NCBI GenBank assembly: GCA_010093605.1
Contig: MU004189.1
Span: 1,929,834 to 1,993,833, forward strand
Direction: 5' to 3'
DNA: 64,000 bases
Source: Lophium mytilinum
Taxonomy: Eukaryota > Ascomycota > Dothideomycetes > Mytilinidiales > Mytilinidiaceae
Under the pieces are notes generated by a model that was given only the letters and a program-made list of their open reading frames with translations, was not told where the DNA came from and did no database searches. The translations under genes were made by a program, and so were the position numbers. This document shows positions 11,271-22,331 of the stretch, in pieces (the first letter of the stretch is position 1; every line of letters starts with the position of its first letter).

Positions 11271-13658
11271 CGCGAGCCCCCTGCTCCTCCCTCCTGGTCA
11301 AGCAGCACCAAAGTACAGAAGCAGGATCAAGCGGGCGAAGGCGACTGCCGTCACACGCCGCATGTAGAGAAGGATATGTGGAGAGATGCAGGGCGAGACG
11401 GCGGATTTGCAAGGCGGTGGGATCTCGGGATCGATCCGATGCGGTGACGTAGTTGGCGCTTCGTGGTGAAGAGCGTGCGAAATGGCATCGACAGCTTTTG
11501 AGGAGCGCAAGTCAAACGACGGTCATAGAAGAGGGTGCAAGAGAAGGGGTCGCGGCGGGCCACAGGAGGCAGAGTGCAGCAGTAGGGCTGGGCTGGCTAG
11601 GAGTGGAGGAGGATGGGATGGTTGCTAGTACTCCTGTTGAGGGTCTCCTTAGCGCACCTTGTCAGAGCGTGGGAGAGGCCTGGGGGGTGGGCCATGCACA
11701 AAGCTTCGAGAAACACCCTCCTCTCGTTTCGCTGTTGGCTGGCGCGCGCAATTTGCACGCTCCCGGCGCATCGAGCCAGCGGCCCTAATTATCACGCCGT
11801 GTGCGCCGCCATCGCGGGCGCCGCGTCTTGAAATGCGGCTGTAGCAAGCGGCGAGCTGGACGTCGTGGGAATTCCAATGCACAGCGACGTCATCTCGGGC
11901 GCTAGGCCGTAAGCAGTGCCGCTGGTTTTTAGGGCACACCGGATGCCCTTCTTGCACTCCCACACCGCAACTCGACGACATGGCAACAACAACTCTGTGC
12001 GCAAGAAGAGCACTTGAACTAGCTGTCTCGCGCGGGCGAATAGCTGGCTGGACCCGAAGCGCAGAACTGTCTGTAGCTAGTGGCGCAACAGCGGCGTTTC
12101 GCCCGTCCAGTCTTAGATGTGGTGAAACCATCGCAGCTTCGCCTCGTCTTCTCTATGTGGCTGGACAGGAGGCTCTGTGTACTTTCTCTCCTGGCGCTAA
12201 GCGTTTTGTCGATCGCTTCTTCTACCAGACCTCCGGTTCCATTTTTTCCGGGAGAGTCGGCAGAAGGGGTTCGCGGCATGCAGTAGCGGCTCGATCAGTA
12301 GGCATTCGGCATTGATGGTCGACGTGTGGAGGGCCTCGTGGACGTACATAGTATCTGTAAGTCATCGGAAAATTCCCATCTTCGGCTTAAGTCTGCATCT
12401 TCTTTCACGGCCAAGCCATTTGTGGCCTGATCAGGGTCCCAACGACTGTATCTTGAAACGGTGCAGAGTCCAAGTATGCTCAGTGGCTGGACGTGGAACT
12501 ACAATTGAGACGCTCAATACAACAGCGGGCAACAAACAGAGAAACAGGTCGAAATAAGGGTATAATTCGTCCCGTCTTATGCAAGCTGTCCGCGCCCAGG
12601 ACCCGCTTACCACATGGCACTCCACCTGGACCAAACTCCGCTCAAGACTACTGTCAGGGTCTCAAACCTTAACGCCAACCACCCAAACAAGCACCACCCC
12701 TGCAATGGTATAAGTACCAGAAGAAAGGCACTATTATATGCTGTTTCTATACTAGCAGATCCAACTACTTACTGTATATCTAGACGCTTATCTAAGGTAT
12801 AGTTATGCTTACAACACTCCAGAATTTAGAATTCTTGTACCGCAAATCGGTAATAACGTGAGCATAATTAGAGCAATATTCGTTTCTCATTCAGCATCTA
12901 ATACCGCATGATTGATTATTTCTATTCTTCAGCCAAGGCGCGATGTGATACCAAAGGGTTGCAACTCGCGCCTCGTCGCTTCTACCAATCGATGGCCTGT
13001 TGCCGCATTCTCCACACCCGCTGTTGCCGCATTCGTTATTTCCTAACCTCCGTTTTGCATCACTCTTTACGCTCTTCTGCTCTTCGTTTCATCTCCCACC
13101 ACCATGCTCGCAACTACGTGACCTGCCAGTCCATCAATCAACTTCCTTACTCCTCGTCACCTCCACCTATCCCGCCATCCTGCCCCGGTGTCGACTGCCA
13201 CAGCCTTAGCCATACTGTCCTCTTGCCCTGGTGTTGACCATCCAGCCCATCCCGCTATCTTGCCGCGGTGTCAAATGCCACAGCCTGTCCTCTAGCGTCA
13301 TGACTCCAGCTGTCTGTATAGCGCCACCCCGGGGAGACACTCTATGGCGAGATGTGTCTATCTTACAAGAGGCACATTTTGAAAAGAAGATGACAATTGA
13401 AGATATCATTGCGGGCGGGCTACTTAAGGGTATTCGGCAGATGAGATTAGGGAGCTTGCAACCCAACGGGGCCTCGATCCTAATCATCCGTCATTGCCTA
13501 CGGGGCGGAACTGGACACTATGGGAGGACAGTAGGCTACTTGGATCAGGCGCAGTGCCTGGCAGAACAAAAAGGGCATGTAAGGACCGATCGATCCAAAG
13601 TGTCTTAATGAGTTTTTGGAACGCCATATATATGGCAGGTGAGCACCTAGTAAACTGG
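11271..13658. other. Intergenic, no gene recognised
   Basis: About 2.4 kb upstream of the histidine kinase. GC-rich to about 12.6 kb, then more AT-rich (12.7-12.9 kb). Overlapping frames of 60-160 codons on both strands lack domains. A 125-codon frame at 13,231-13,608 (+) was inspected and not recognised. The right part holds a short imperfect repeat listed separately and ends at a MITE. Confidence 0.5.
13169..13288. repeat. Imperfect direct repeat, two copies about 75 bp apart
   Basis: A segment around 13,169-13,207 (containing TGCCCCGGTGTCGACTGCCA) is repeated at about 13,246-13,287 (containing TTGCCGCGGTGTCAAATGCC); both copies end in ACAGCCT. Just upstream, TGTTGCCGCATTC occurs twice between 13,000 and 13,040. 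These look like small local duplications with no known function. Confidence 0.5.
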
Positions 13659-13913
13659 CACGCGGGGGACACAAAAAGCCGTACACCAAAACCGCTTATC
13701 CTTTTCAGAACACAATTACACCCCAACGCTCTGAAGGAATAGCATCTTCAAAGACAACAATAATAATCTTTAGAAGTAGCTCTATCCGTTAGTCCAAGTT
13801 TTGTACACTTATACTAAGTAGTGGTGGCTAAAGACTGCTTTGCGTTAAGGTGTATTTCGCTGACCTAAGCGATTTTGGTGGTTTGGTGTACGGCTTTTTT
13901 TGTCCCCCGCGTG
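13659..13913. mobile_element. 255-bp MITE with terminal inverted repeats
   Basis: The two ends are inverted copies: the left arm at 13,659 reads CACGCGGGGGACA then CAAAAAGCCGTACACCAAA, and the reverse complement of the right arm ending at 13,913 matches it over 32 bases with one mismatch. More interrupted pairing continues inward (CGCTTA motifs). The same 5 bases, ACTGG, lie directly outside both ends (13,654-13,658 and 13,914-13,918), as expected of a target-site duplication. The interior has no coding capacity. This is a non-autonomous DNA transposon; the superfamily is not recognised from the ends, and no second copy was seen in this window. Confidence 0.8.
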
Positions 13914-14134
13914 ACTGGCTAGAGCAGCTTAGATAGTGCCACAGGGGTTTCGTAGATCGAAAACATCCTGGCACTTACACTTCCCCAACAACGTACACTT
14001 GTAAAGTAAGAAATGCTGGACACAACAAATTATCATTCTTCTTCAGCATTACTCCCCACATGACCTATCTACACAGAATCCAGAGTCCCCCAAAACGTCG
14101 TCCACCGCCGCGCTTACCCAATTGTATCACCGCT

Positions 14135-17100
14135 CTAGGTCGCGACATACGTCCCGCTCGAGATGCGTCGCACGCTCTGCACCTCCTTCCACACAGCCGC
14201 CGGGCTGGCTGGCGCCGCGCTCTCGTCTGCGAACGGGTCCGCTTCTACTTCCGTCTTGCCTTCGGTGTCCAGCTGGCTGACACTCAACCCACTGCCCATC
14301 GCTGCAGCGTGCTCGCCGCTAATCTCCCATCGCGCCTCTACGTTGCCAGGCTTCGCCTCTCCATCCGTGAAGAAGCGCGCGCGGATCTGATGTGCGGGTT
14401 GGTCAGGTGATAGCGTAACGTCGCCTAGTCGCCAGTAGATGAGTGCCTTGTCGCGGGAGAAAGTTCCGACGGGTTTAGATTGGCAGTGGGTTGTCTTGAC
14501 ACCGGGCTCGAGGCGCATGACTAGGACCACGTTGTGCAGGGTAATGCTGGAGGACGACCCGAGTGGGAAGGCTGGGTTGAGAGAATAGCTCAAAAGCGCT
14601 GATGTATGCGCTGTCTCCACTTTCCAAGCCGGGGAAAGCATTAGTGGAGCAAAGGTTGCCAGATTGGCGCTGTCGAGATGAACCTGGTAATGAAACGCCA
14701 CAGACGTCTTGGTGATCCTGGCCAGGTCGACGCTGTAATTGCCGGGACTATCGGCGACTTGCTCGATGAAGGCTGGATTCGGTGCTACTTTTTCGAGTAC
14801 TGGGAAGTTTTCCAACCGAATGCTCTCGGTGCCAAAGGGGCTGGACAGATCGAGTGGATTAAATGCCAGTGCAACTTGACCGATGACCATGGCCTTCGTA
14901 ATAGTGCCTTGCTCAAACCACGTGCTCACAGTCTCTACGAGCGACGAGTTCAATCCTGGGCCGTGCAGGTCTGGGTGTTTAATAGTCATGCTACCGGTGC
15001 TACTAAGAGAGCGGCCTGATCTGATAGACTGCGTATCCGAAGATGCATGGTCTTCTCCAAGGAATCTGTGGCCGAGTTTGAAGGGAGAATGCGGTGGCGC
15101 TATCGCTGTCGCTGTTGGTGGTGATCCTGGCAAAGACGATATGCTGGCGTTAGGTGTGACAATGGGCGCAGGGGCCGGCGCGGACGTTGGAACGGGAGGC
15201 GAAGCAACAGCGGGGATTGGCATAGGCGGAACAGAGCTTTCCCCAATGCTGGTGAGCTCCGGAGTCGGGGGGTTTGGAATGAAGATTGTGTTCCTAACAT
15301 CCCTACGGCCCCTTACCGTTCCGGTTTTCCTCGCTGGAATAGCTTGCTGTTTACTGTTAGTCGAGTCCGATAGATCGTGCTTCGATGGTCCTGACTCACA
15401 GCACGAAGAGTGTTGGCGACGTTGGCTAACGCTGCGTCCGCGTCGCCGTCCTCCTCTTGTATAGGGGCATTCCGTATGTCGACTTTGAATTGTGGAGTGC
15501 TGGCTTCATTCGCCCTGTAACGGTTATTAATACGCTGTTGTGGAATGTGCAGTCATTAACTAACAATTGAGCATCGTGCTCAGCCTGAGAGATTGCGTCT
15601 AATGTAGTTGGCGGTAATGAATACCCTTCTTCGTCCTTCTGGGGCTGTAACACTGATTAGCATGTTACTCTCTGGGCCGCGCTCCAGTGGAATTACCTCA
15701 GGTTGAACGGCGGAGCTGGTCATGGGCTGCAAAGGTTCCTGCAACTCTGGTATAGACTCGGGAGGGTTTCCGTTCGAAAAGCCAGCCGAGCTAGAGGGAG
15801 GATCATTGGCTAGATCAGGCGTTGTCCCATTTGGCTTATCGCTACTAGATCGTCGCGTCTGTACCGGGGAGCTCGAACCATCTGATGGACGCGGATTCGA
15901 CATATTTGTGGACAACCTTCGCAAGGGCGATGAAGGTCGCTCTGGTAGTGGCTGTGAACCTTCTTTGGCTTTACCCCTGTGTCCGAACAATGAACTGGTT
16001 CCAAGATTCGATGAAGACTTCCTCTCTGGAGAAAGACTACGGCCATAGGGATGATTGCTCTGTCTTCGGCGCCCTAGAACAGTACCAAATCTCTTGAGAC
16101 TACTTAAACCCCCGTGCTTCGCCTCTTGGACTAGCCGTATGATTAGCTGAGTGGTGGATGCACCGAGAGTTAAAAGCTGTTACCTGAGCCACTTCTTTGG
16201 CTTGACCCATCGTCTGTTTGAATAGATGGTGTCATGGGCGGAGGAGGGGGAGCGAGGTTTCTTGATGGGGAAGAAAAATTGCTCGTTTGTCGCGGAGTCT
16301 TTGGCTTCCCGCCTTGTGTTCTCAATGCATACGTCTTGATCTCGTCTGCCGTTTCGACATTTAGCAACACATTCAGTGTTTCCTCCGCGCTGACCCTGTT
16401 GCGTTCCACCTGGTCGACCTCATGGGTCTGAAACTGGGTAAGGACATCCCGCAGATGGTTGAGCCGGCTCTCATCCACAGCTTGTAGTTTCTCAAAGACG
16501 TATGGCGCTTGCGAGTCCCATTGGGAGGTGGCGTTCTCAACCTCAGTAATCGCATTGGCCACTTTGCCTGCCGGAGCCTTTGCGCCCTTGTCCCTCAGCC
16601 TTTCCGACTTCTTCCGCGCATTTTCGATTTCCTTCGCCATGGCTGACAGGTTACCGGAGATGTTCGACATGGCCTGCATTTCGCGATTGCTCGAGGCAAA
16701 TTCTCGGAGGGGGCGTTCGACATCGGCTTCAATCTTCTGCGCGAGCTGGTGGTGTGAGTCGGCGAGAGCTTCGGCGGACCCGACAATCTTCTGCCATGGT
16801 GTTGAGAAAATGCTGGGACAACAAGTCAGCGAGGCGTGGGGAGCGTAGTGGAAGCAACTGACCCGAGATCGGAGGAATCATCGGGAGGGTGTTTGTTCGC
16901 GAGCTTCCGCAGGCCTTGGACATAGAGCTCCTCCACCCGGCGTCGTTCCTATTGAAGCTTTAAGCGCCGACCGTCTAACACGGGCACGGGAAGCCACCCA
17001 CCTGAAGCCAATCCGCGATGTCGGAGTTCAGCTTGCTGACATTGCGGATCCGGTCGTGTAGTACATTCACTGCTTGGGCGGGCTGGAGGGACTCCTGCAA

Positions 17101-17183
17101 GGGCTGTGAGCGCATTCAACATAGAGGGTCATCGTGGGGTGACGTACCAGCATGGCCGGGTATTCTTTGCGCTGGAGATCCAT
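14135..17183 (-). CDS. SYP1: Syp1/FCHo endocytic adaptor (F-BAR plus mu-homology domain)
   Basis: Eight exons: 17183-17148, 17094-17002, 16948-16863, 16812-16184, 16130-15697, 15644-15565, 15514-15400 and 15346-14135, with introns of 50-53 bases, give 894 residues. The N-terminal F-BAR domain starts MDLQRKEYPAML and includes RIRNVSKLN, RRRVEELYVQGLRKLANKHP and the helical MQAMSNISGNLSAMAKEIE. A Ser/Pro-rich middle carries GGLSSLKRFGTVLGRRRQS and QFKVDIRNAPIQEEDGDADA. The last roughly 270 residues match a mu-homology domain. Syp1/FCHo proteins bend plasma membrane and mark early clathrin-mediated endocytic sites, binding cargo through the mu-homology domain. The exon 6-7 border was fixed by frame: a 50-base intron (15,564-15,515) restores the frame. 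The start is close to a divergent kinase gene. Confidence 0.9.
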
Positions 17184-17636
17184 GATGAGAGCTCGGAGGG
17201 GCACGCGGCCAGGACAGACGTGGGCAGAGACAGTCACATAGGAGGAGAGCTTGTGCAGGAGAGCTGCAGAGCTGTCGCGGCGACTTCGCTGTCGGTCGTT
17301 ACGGCGATGCGCTTGGGCGTTTTAGTCACCACGCGGCCGAGGCTGGCACGGCTGGCTAGGGCTGACGTAGGAGACAGCAACACCAGAGAGCCTGGGGATC
17401 CCGTGCGAGGAGGAGTTGGGATGGGATGGCGACGGCGAGGCAAAGGGGCAATGGAGACGACTGGCCTGCTGCAAGGGGGATCGATGGCCCTCCGTGGACT
17501 GTTTTAATTCGGCTGCGGCGTCGCGGGAGCCGTTTAACACATCTGGCCAAGAACGGAACCCTGCGGAAGCCCTATCCCTCTTCTCCACGGCAGTCTGTCC
17601 GTCGTCTTGTAGCTAGCTAGCTAGCTACCTATCACC
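17184..17636. promoter_or_regulatory. Divergent promoter interval (SYP1 / CDK-like kinase)
   Basis: 453 bases separate the start codons of two divergently read genes, so both promoters must lie here. A tandem run of AGCT (about 17,611-17,626) sits 11-26 bases before the kinase ATG. No TATA box or known operator was identified. Confidence 0.4.
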
Positions 17637-19295
17637 ATGTCCTCGCCAGATTGGCGCTCGACCGTGGGCTTCTCCGACAGGCTCGCCGCGGTCGTAAAAA
17701 TGTAGGCAGTGCACACGTCTCTTTTACATGATTCAAAGAGATTCAATTCAACACAAGTGCCTTTCTTCACTAAAGTACCATGTGTTTTGTCGTCAAATTG
17801 TTATGGCTGTGTTTACTGCGCACCAGCATGTGCTTTCTGTGTTCCTTTGATTGTCTCTCCACTGTCCCTGCCGCTCTCCTTCCCTTCAACAATGCGGCCT
17901 GTCAACTATGTGCCAATCAAGTCGTTTCTGACGTGTCTCGATTTGATAGAAGCTCTGCATACCGGACGCTGGATCCTGCCATTACGCCACTGGACGCCCG
18001 CCGAGATGCTACGACCCGGGAAACCGAAGCTTTCGACGCAGCGACATCCTTGGTGAGCGTCTAGCCATACTCATGGAGCAATCACACAGAGGCCCGACGT
18101 TCTAACATGACCCAAGGCTGTGTACCATTCGCGATGCGCAGAAACAGTCCACGAGCTTCTCTCAAAAGCTAAGCAGGGCCTTACCAACGAGGTACCGCAT
18201 TATCGTGTACCATCAATGCAATTCCACTCACTCACGGCCGTCAGGAGTCTAAAAGCGCGGATCAACCCTTGTCTCCAGTAGGCATTGAGATTGGAAAGTA
18301 CAAGAATGCCACTCACTACCAAGACGGTCTATTCTCAGCCGTGTACAAAGCTGCGTCTCCGGATAATAATGGCGTGTCTGGGCGTATAGTGGCTCTTAAG
18401 GTGACAGAGCCATCAGCCATGACCCCTCCTCATGATTCTGTTCGAGAGACATACATACTCAGGGAAGCGCAGTCCTCGAACGTACTACCGCTACTAGAGA
18501 CCTTCAAGCAGCCTGGCGGCCGCTTAGTGCTAGTGTTCCCATTCATGCCGTATGATTTCGACCAGGCTCTTCAAAAACGAATGCTGTCAAAAGAGCAAAC
18601 CAGAAGCTGCCTCAAAGACCTGTTTTCAGCTCTTGCTCATGTCCACTCCCAAGGCATCATCCATCGCGATGTGAAGCCTTCAAACATAATGCTCAAGTCA
18701 CTCTCTGGGCCTGCATACCTGGGTGATTTCGGGATTTCCTGGCAGGACAAGGCCCCCGCTTCCGAACCTGCAGACACCAAGATTACTGATGTAGGAACGA
18801 CGTGCTACAGACCTCCGGAATTGCTCTTTGGCAATCGCAAATACGGGAGTAGTCTAGACCTCTGGGCTGCAGGGTGCACAGCGGCTGAGGCCATGAGTTC
18901 AGACCATGAAACCCTGTTCGACGCAGGAGATCTTGGTAGTGAGCTGGCACTCATACAAAGTATCTTCAAGAAACTTGGGACCCCAGACCTGACCGTCTGG
19001 CCGGTATGATCTGCCCCACACATTATTCTGATCAACTACTAAAATGTTATCGTGATAGGAAGCTGAACAGTTCCACGACTGGGGTAAGATGCAATTTTAC
19101 GAGTATGAGCCGCAGCCTTGGTCAAAACTCGTACCTGGAGCTTCGGAGACCGAATTTGACTTGGTCAGCCAACTGGTGAAATACGAGAGTGGGTCGCGGA
19201 TGACTGCAGCACAGGTACGCGTATCCTCGCCAACAACCGCGTCTAAGGCTGACTTCCAATGACAGGCACTTAAACATCCTTACTTCATGGGATGA
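17637..19295 (+). CDS. CDK-like serine/threonine kinase (Csk1-type)
   Basis: Proposed exons 17637-17701, 17827-18052, 18117-18191, 18245-19003, 19059-19214 and 19266-19295 give 436 residues. The kinase domain has the glycine-loop region DGLFSAVYKA, the ATP-binding Lys in IVALKV, the catalytic loop IIHRDVKPSN, DFG in LGDFGISW, and the activation segment GTTCYRPPELLFG. It lacks a canonical PSTAIRE helix. The layout resembles S. pombe Csk1 and related CDK-activating kinases, which phosphorylate CDK T-loops; substrate assignment is inference. The last four introns are firm. The first intron (17,702-17,826) is uncertain: the available GT..AG choice leaves a Cys-rich, unconserved stretch in exon 2, and a longer intron ending near 17,950 is also possible. 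The N-terminal start MSSPDWRSTVGFSDRLAAV looks genuine. Confidence 0.8.
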
Positions 19296-20048
19296 CGGGA
19301 GCAAGACGCGAGTGAAAACTGTAATTAGAAAGTCGCATTAATCTTGCGGTATATATCAGCATGTGGTATCGGGAAGTGCCGTTAGAATGGACCCTTCTTT
19401 TCTCCACAGTTTCGAACCCTGGGATTTCTCAAGAGAAGATATGGTCCCCTGCTTTTAGACTAGGAGCGGACTTGAAAAGAAAACTGAAACCGAAATGTTG
19501 CTATGTTAGTCTACTCATAAACATCCATAAGCTTTACCACGGAGCTTCTAGATGTCTACTTGAAGGCGACTACACCGATTTTGAAGAGTACGTCTGTTGT
19601 TGAAGTTCTTCCGAGGTCTTGCACCACATTGCAAAGCTGAGGTTCCAGCCCTGTATATACTTATTAGTTGATTGATCCATCGAAGCGGTGACACCTACCC
19701 TAGAGAAAGTTAATTATGGACGGCACGGCTTGGTGCATTTTCCCCTTCCGCGACCTCATTGGCCCCCTGCGTGACCATTGAACGACGCCACAACGCTATG
19801 ACCCTGGGGCCAACAACACCTGCAAGGTTTCCATGTCAAAAGTGCAGCTGTCACAACAATTGCTCCAAACGATAACACCCCACGTCCTCCCTGTCTTACC
19901 CTTCGCCCCGAGAGACCAAGATTCAGAGTACATCGCATGTCTCGGTCTGCCAGGTAGCAGCTCGAGCGAACGGCTGCATTCACCGAACCTACCACCCTCA
20001 AATAACGCCCTCGAACCCCGCACCTCCTCCACAGCCTCGTCCGACACA
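19296..20048. other. Intergenic between kinase and Mo25 genes
   Basis: About 750 bases holding the 3' end of the kinase transcript and the Mo25 promoter. Two short frames here (80 codons at 19,361; one upstream of and in frame with the Mo25 start) have no recognisable content. No repeats seen. Confidence 0.5.
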
Positions 20049-21469
20049 ATGGCCTTCTTCTTCAGGAACAAGCAGAAGAGCTCGATAGAGTTGACGAGGT
20101 CAACGCGGGAGCTGGTGCTAAGGCTGGCGACGGAAGAGAAACCGAATCCCAAGGTGGGACTCCTGGCCGAAAGCTAGGAATGCGGGCTAATGTGAGACTG
20201 CAGACAGAGGAGGAGCTCGCTCGAAATCTGGCACAGATGAAGATAATGATCCAAGGCACGCCCGGTACCATACACAATATTTCATCATATCTGCCATTTA
20301 TTGCACTCCCCCTCATATTCCCAATCCCTTGCCCCGCTTACCCTTCGACGTACGCTAACAAACGCAGAGGCGGAAGTCAGCCCGGAAGTCCAAGAAGCCC
20401 TCGTTCGAGAAATCGAAAGTCAAGATCTCATAATTCTGCTGGCGGACAACATCTACAAGTTCCCCTTCGAGTCCCGGAAGGATACCCAAGTCATCTTCTC
20501 CACCGCCTTCCGATACAAGCCCCCCGGAGCCAACGCCCCTGAGCCCCCAGTTCTCCATAACGTCATAAGATACCGGCCCGAGGTCATAATATCACTGTGC
20601 AAAGGGTATGATCGGAGGGAAAGCGCAATGCCGTGCGGGGGCGTTCTCCGAGAGGCTCTCAAGTTCGATGCAATTGCTGCCCTCATACTTTACGACGAGC
20701 CTACTCCGGATGGAAAGGTCCGAGAGCTGAGCACTATAGACCCTGGTGTTCCGTCGACAGGACAAGGCATTTTTTGGAGGTTTTTCGATTGGATAGACAA
20801 AGGGGCATTCGAAGTCAGCGCGGATGCATTCAATACCTTCCGGGTAGGTTCCTTCGCCATTTCGACATTGGATCGCACAATTTCCACGCTAATCCGGTAT
20901 CCATTGCTAGGAAATTCTTACCAGGCACAAATCGTTGATTTCTAATTTCCTGCAAGTTAACTTCACCCTATTCTTCGAAAAGTACAACGACGTACTTGTC
21001 CAATCAGAAAGCTACGTCACCAAACGTCAATCTATCAAGTTGCTCGGCGAGATACTGCTCGATCGCTCCAACTACAATGTTATGACGACCTACGTCGACT
21101 CAGGAGACCATCTGAAAATCATCATGAAGCTCTTGCGAGACGATAGGCGAATGATCAACTACGAGGGCTTTCATGTTTTCAAGGTTTGTTTCTCCCTGAG
21201 ATATATTAAGACCTCTACCTTCTGGCAAACTTCCCCGGCCATGATTCCGCCTGCTTACACTCCCATAGGTCTTTGTAGCCAACCCGAACAAATCAGTTGC
21301 GGTCCAGCGCATCCTGATCAGCAATCGCGACAAGCTCCTACGCTTCCTCCCTACCTTTCTCGAAGATAGGACGGAAGACGATCAGTTCACCGACGAGAAG
21401 AGTTTTTTGATCCGGCAAATCGAGCTCATGCCCTCGGCTCCCGTACCCACTGCAGGGCAAGCATCGTAG
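20049..21469 (+). CDS. hymA: Mo25 family protein (HymA)
   Basis: Exons 20049-20153, 20204-20264, 20368-20843, 20911-21183 and 21269-21469 give 371 residues, the usual Mo25 length. The protein starts MAFFFRNKQKSS and carries ARNLAQMKIMIQGTPE, RYRPEVIISLCKGYDRRESA, CGGVLREALKF, EILTRHKSL, NFTLFFEKYNDVL, YVTKRQSIKLLGEILLDR and VFVANPNKS, hallmarks of the armadillo-like Mo25 fold. Mo25 is a scaffold that activates STE20/germinal-centre kinases and acts in the RAM/MOR morphogenesis pathway; in Aspergillus nidulans HymA is needed for conidiophore development. The ATG at 20,049 was chosen because it begins the conserved MAFFF sequence, although the frame is open further upstream. Confidence 0.95.
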
Positions 21470-22331
21470 GATAACTGCTGGCGGCGGGCAATGGCTTACG
21501 CGTCTGCAGATCGGTTCCTTACGTGCCTTTTGCAATTCCCTTTACTCTCGAGGCATAGAAGCGATACTTTTCATTGAGCATGGTTTGGCGTTTCGGAAAT
21601 CATTGATACGGTGAGAGGCTTCCGCATGTTTGGGTTCAGGCGCTAGTGTTGGATCGGTGCGGCATGTTCTATGTTTTATATGCAGTACTGGGAGTTTCAT
21701 AGTATTCACGGGGCCTAGGGCTCAGTCAGCACCTTACTACGCCACTAAAAATTCAGCCCTCACTATTGTGAAACTGATCATTACGAGCGGAAAAAGCACT
21801 GGCATCGACAACATCTAACAAACAAGCAAAACAAGAGAATCAATCATCACGTGAAAGTGCGATTCATAATTTAGGATTTGACGATATGCATGGGTGACGT
21901 GCAGGAAAGCGGGAGATTGTCATTGCCATGGCTCGGGATACACAAACCCAGAATCTGCAGGGCTAGCGGCTAGCAGTCTATTTGGAGTGCTAAAGGTCTT
22001 CCTAAAATAGCTATAAAAGTTCTTATAGCTGGCTCCAAGTTGTTGAATAACAGAGTTGTGAGGGGTCTTATGCACGCGCCAAGCAATCTCAGAATACCAG
22101 CTCCGGTTTCACGAGCACCTCGACTCCATCAACAGATCTTGTCGCAAACCACCTCAACTACGCGCCCCAACATGCGACCAGCTGCCTCGACGCCCGTCCA
22201 TGCCAATTCACTCCCGTAGCCTCGCCACTCCGCCGAAGTCGCGTCCTGCTGCCCGCGCCGTTGCTTGCCGTGCTCGATAGCTTCGCTGCTATATACACAG
22301 TACTAACCGGCAATTCTAATAGATCAGGCAG
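21470..22331. other. Intergenic, upstream of the Zn2Cys6 gene
   Basis: About 860 bases. The first part is 3' sequence of the Mo25 gene. The rest should be promoter and leader of the transcription factor; TTCTAATAGATCAGGCAG just before the ATG could be the end of a 5'-UTR intron. No gene or repeat recognised. Confidence 0.45.

Noticed and set aside
13231-13608. 125-codon plus-strand frame between a local repeat and the MITE
   Set aside because: No domain recognised, begins inside a duplicated noncoding segment, and has no supporting splice structure.
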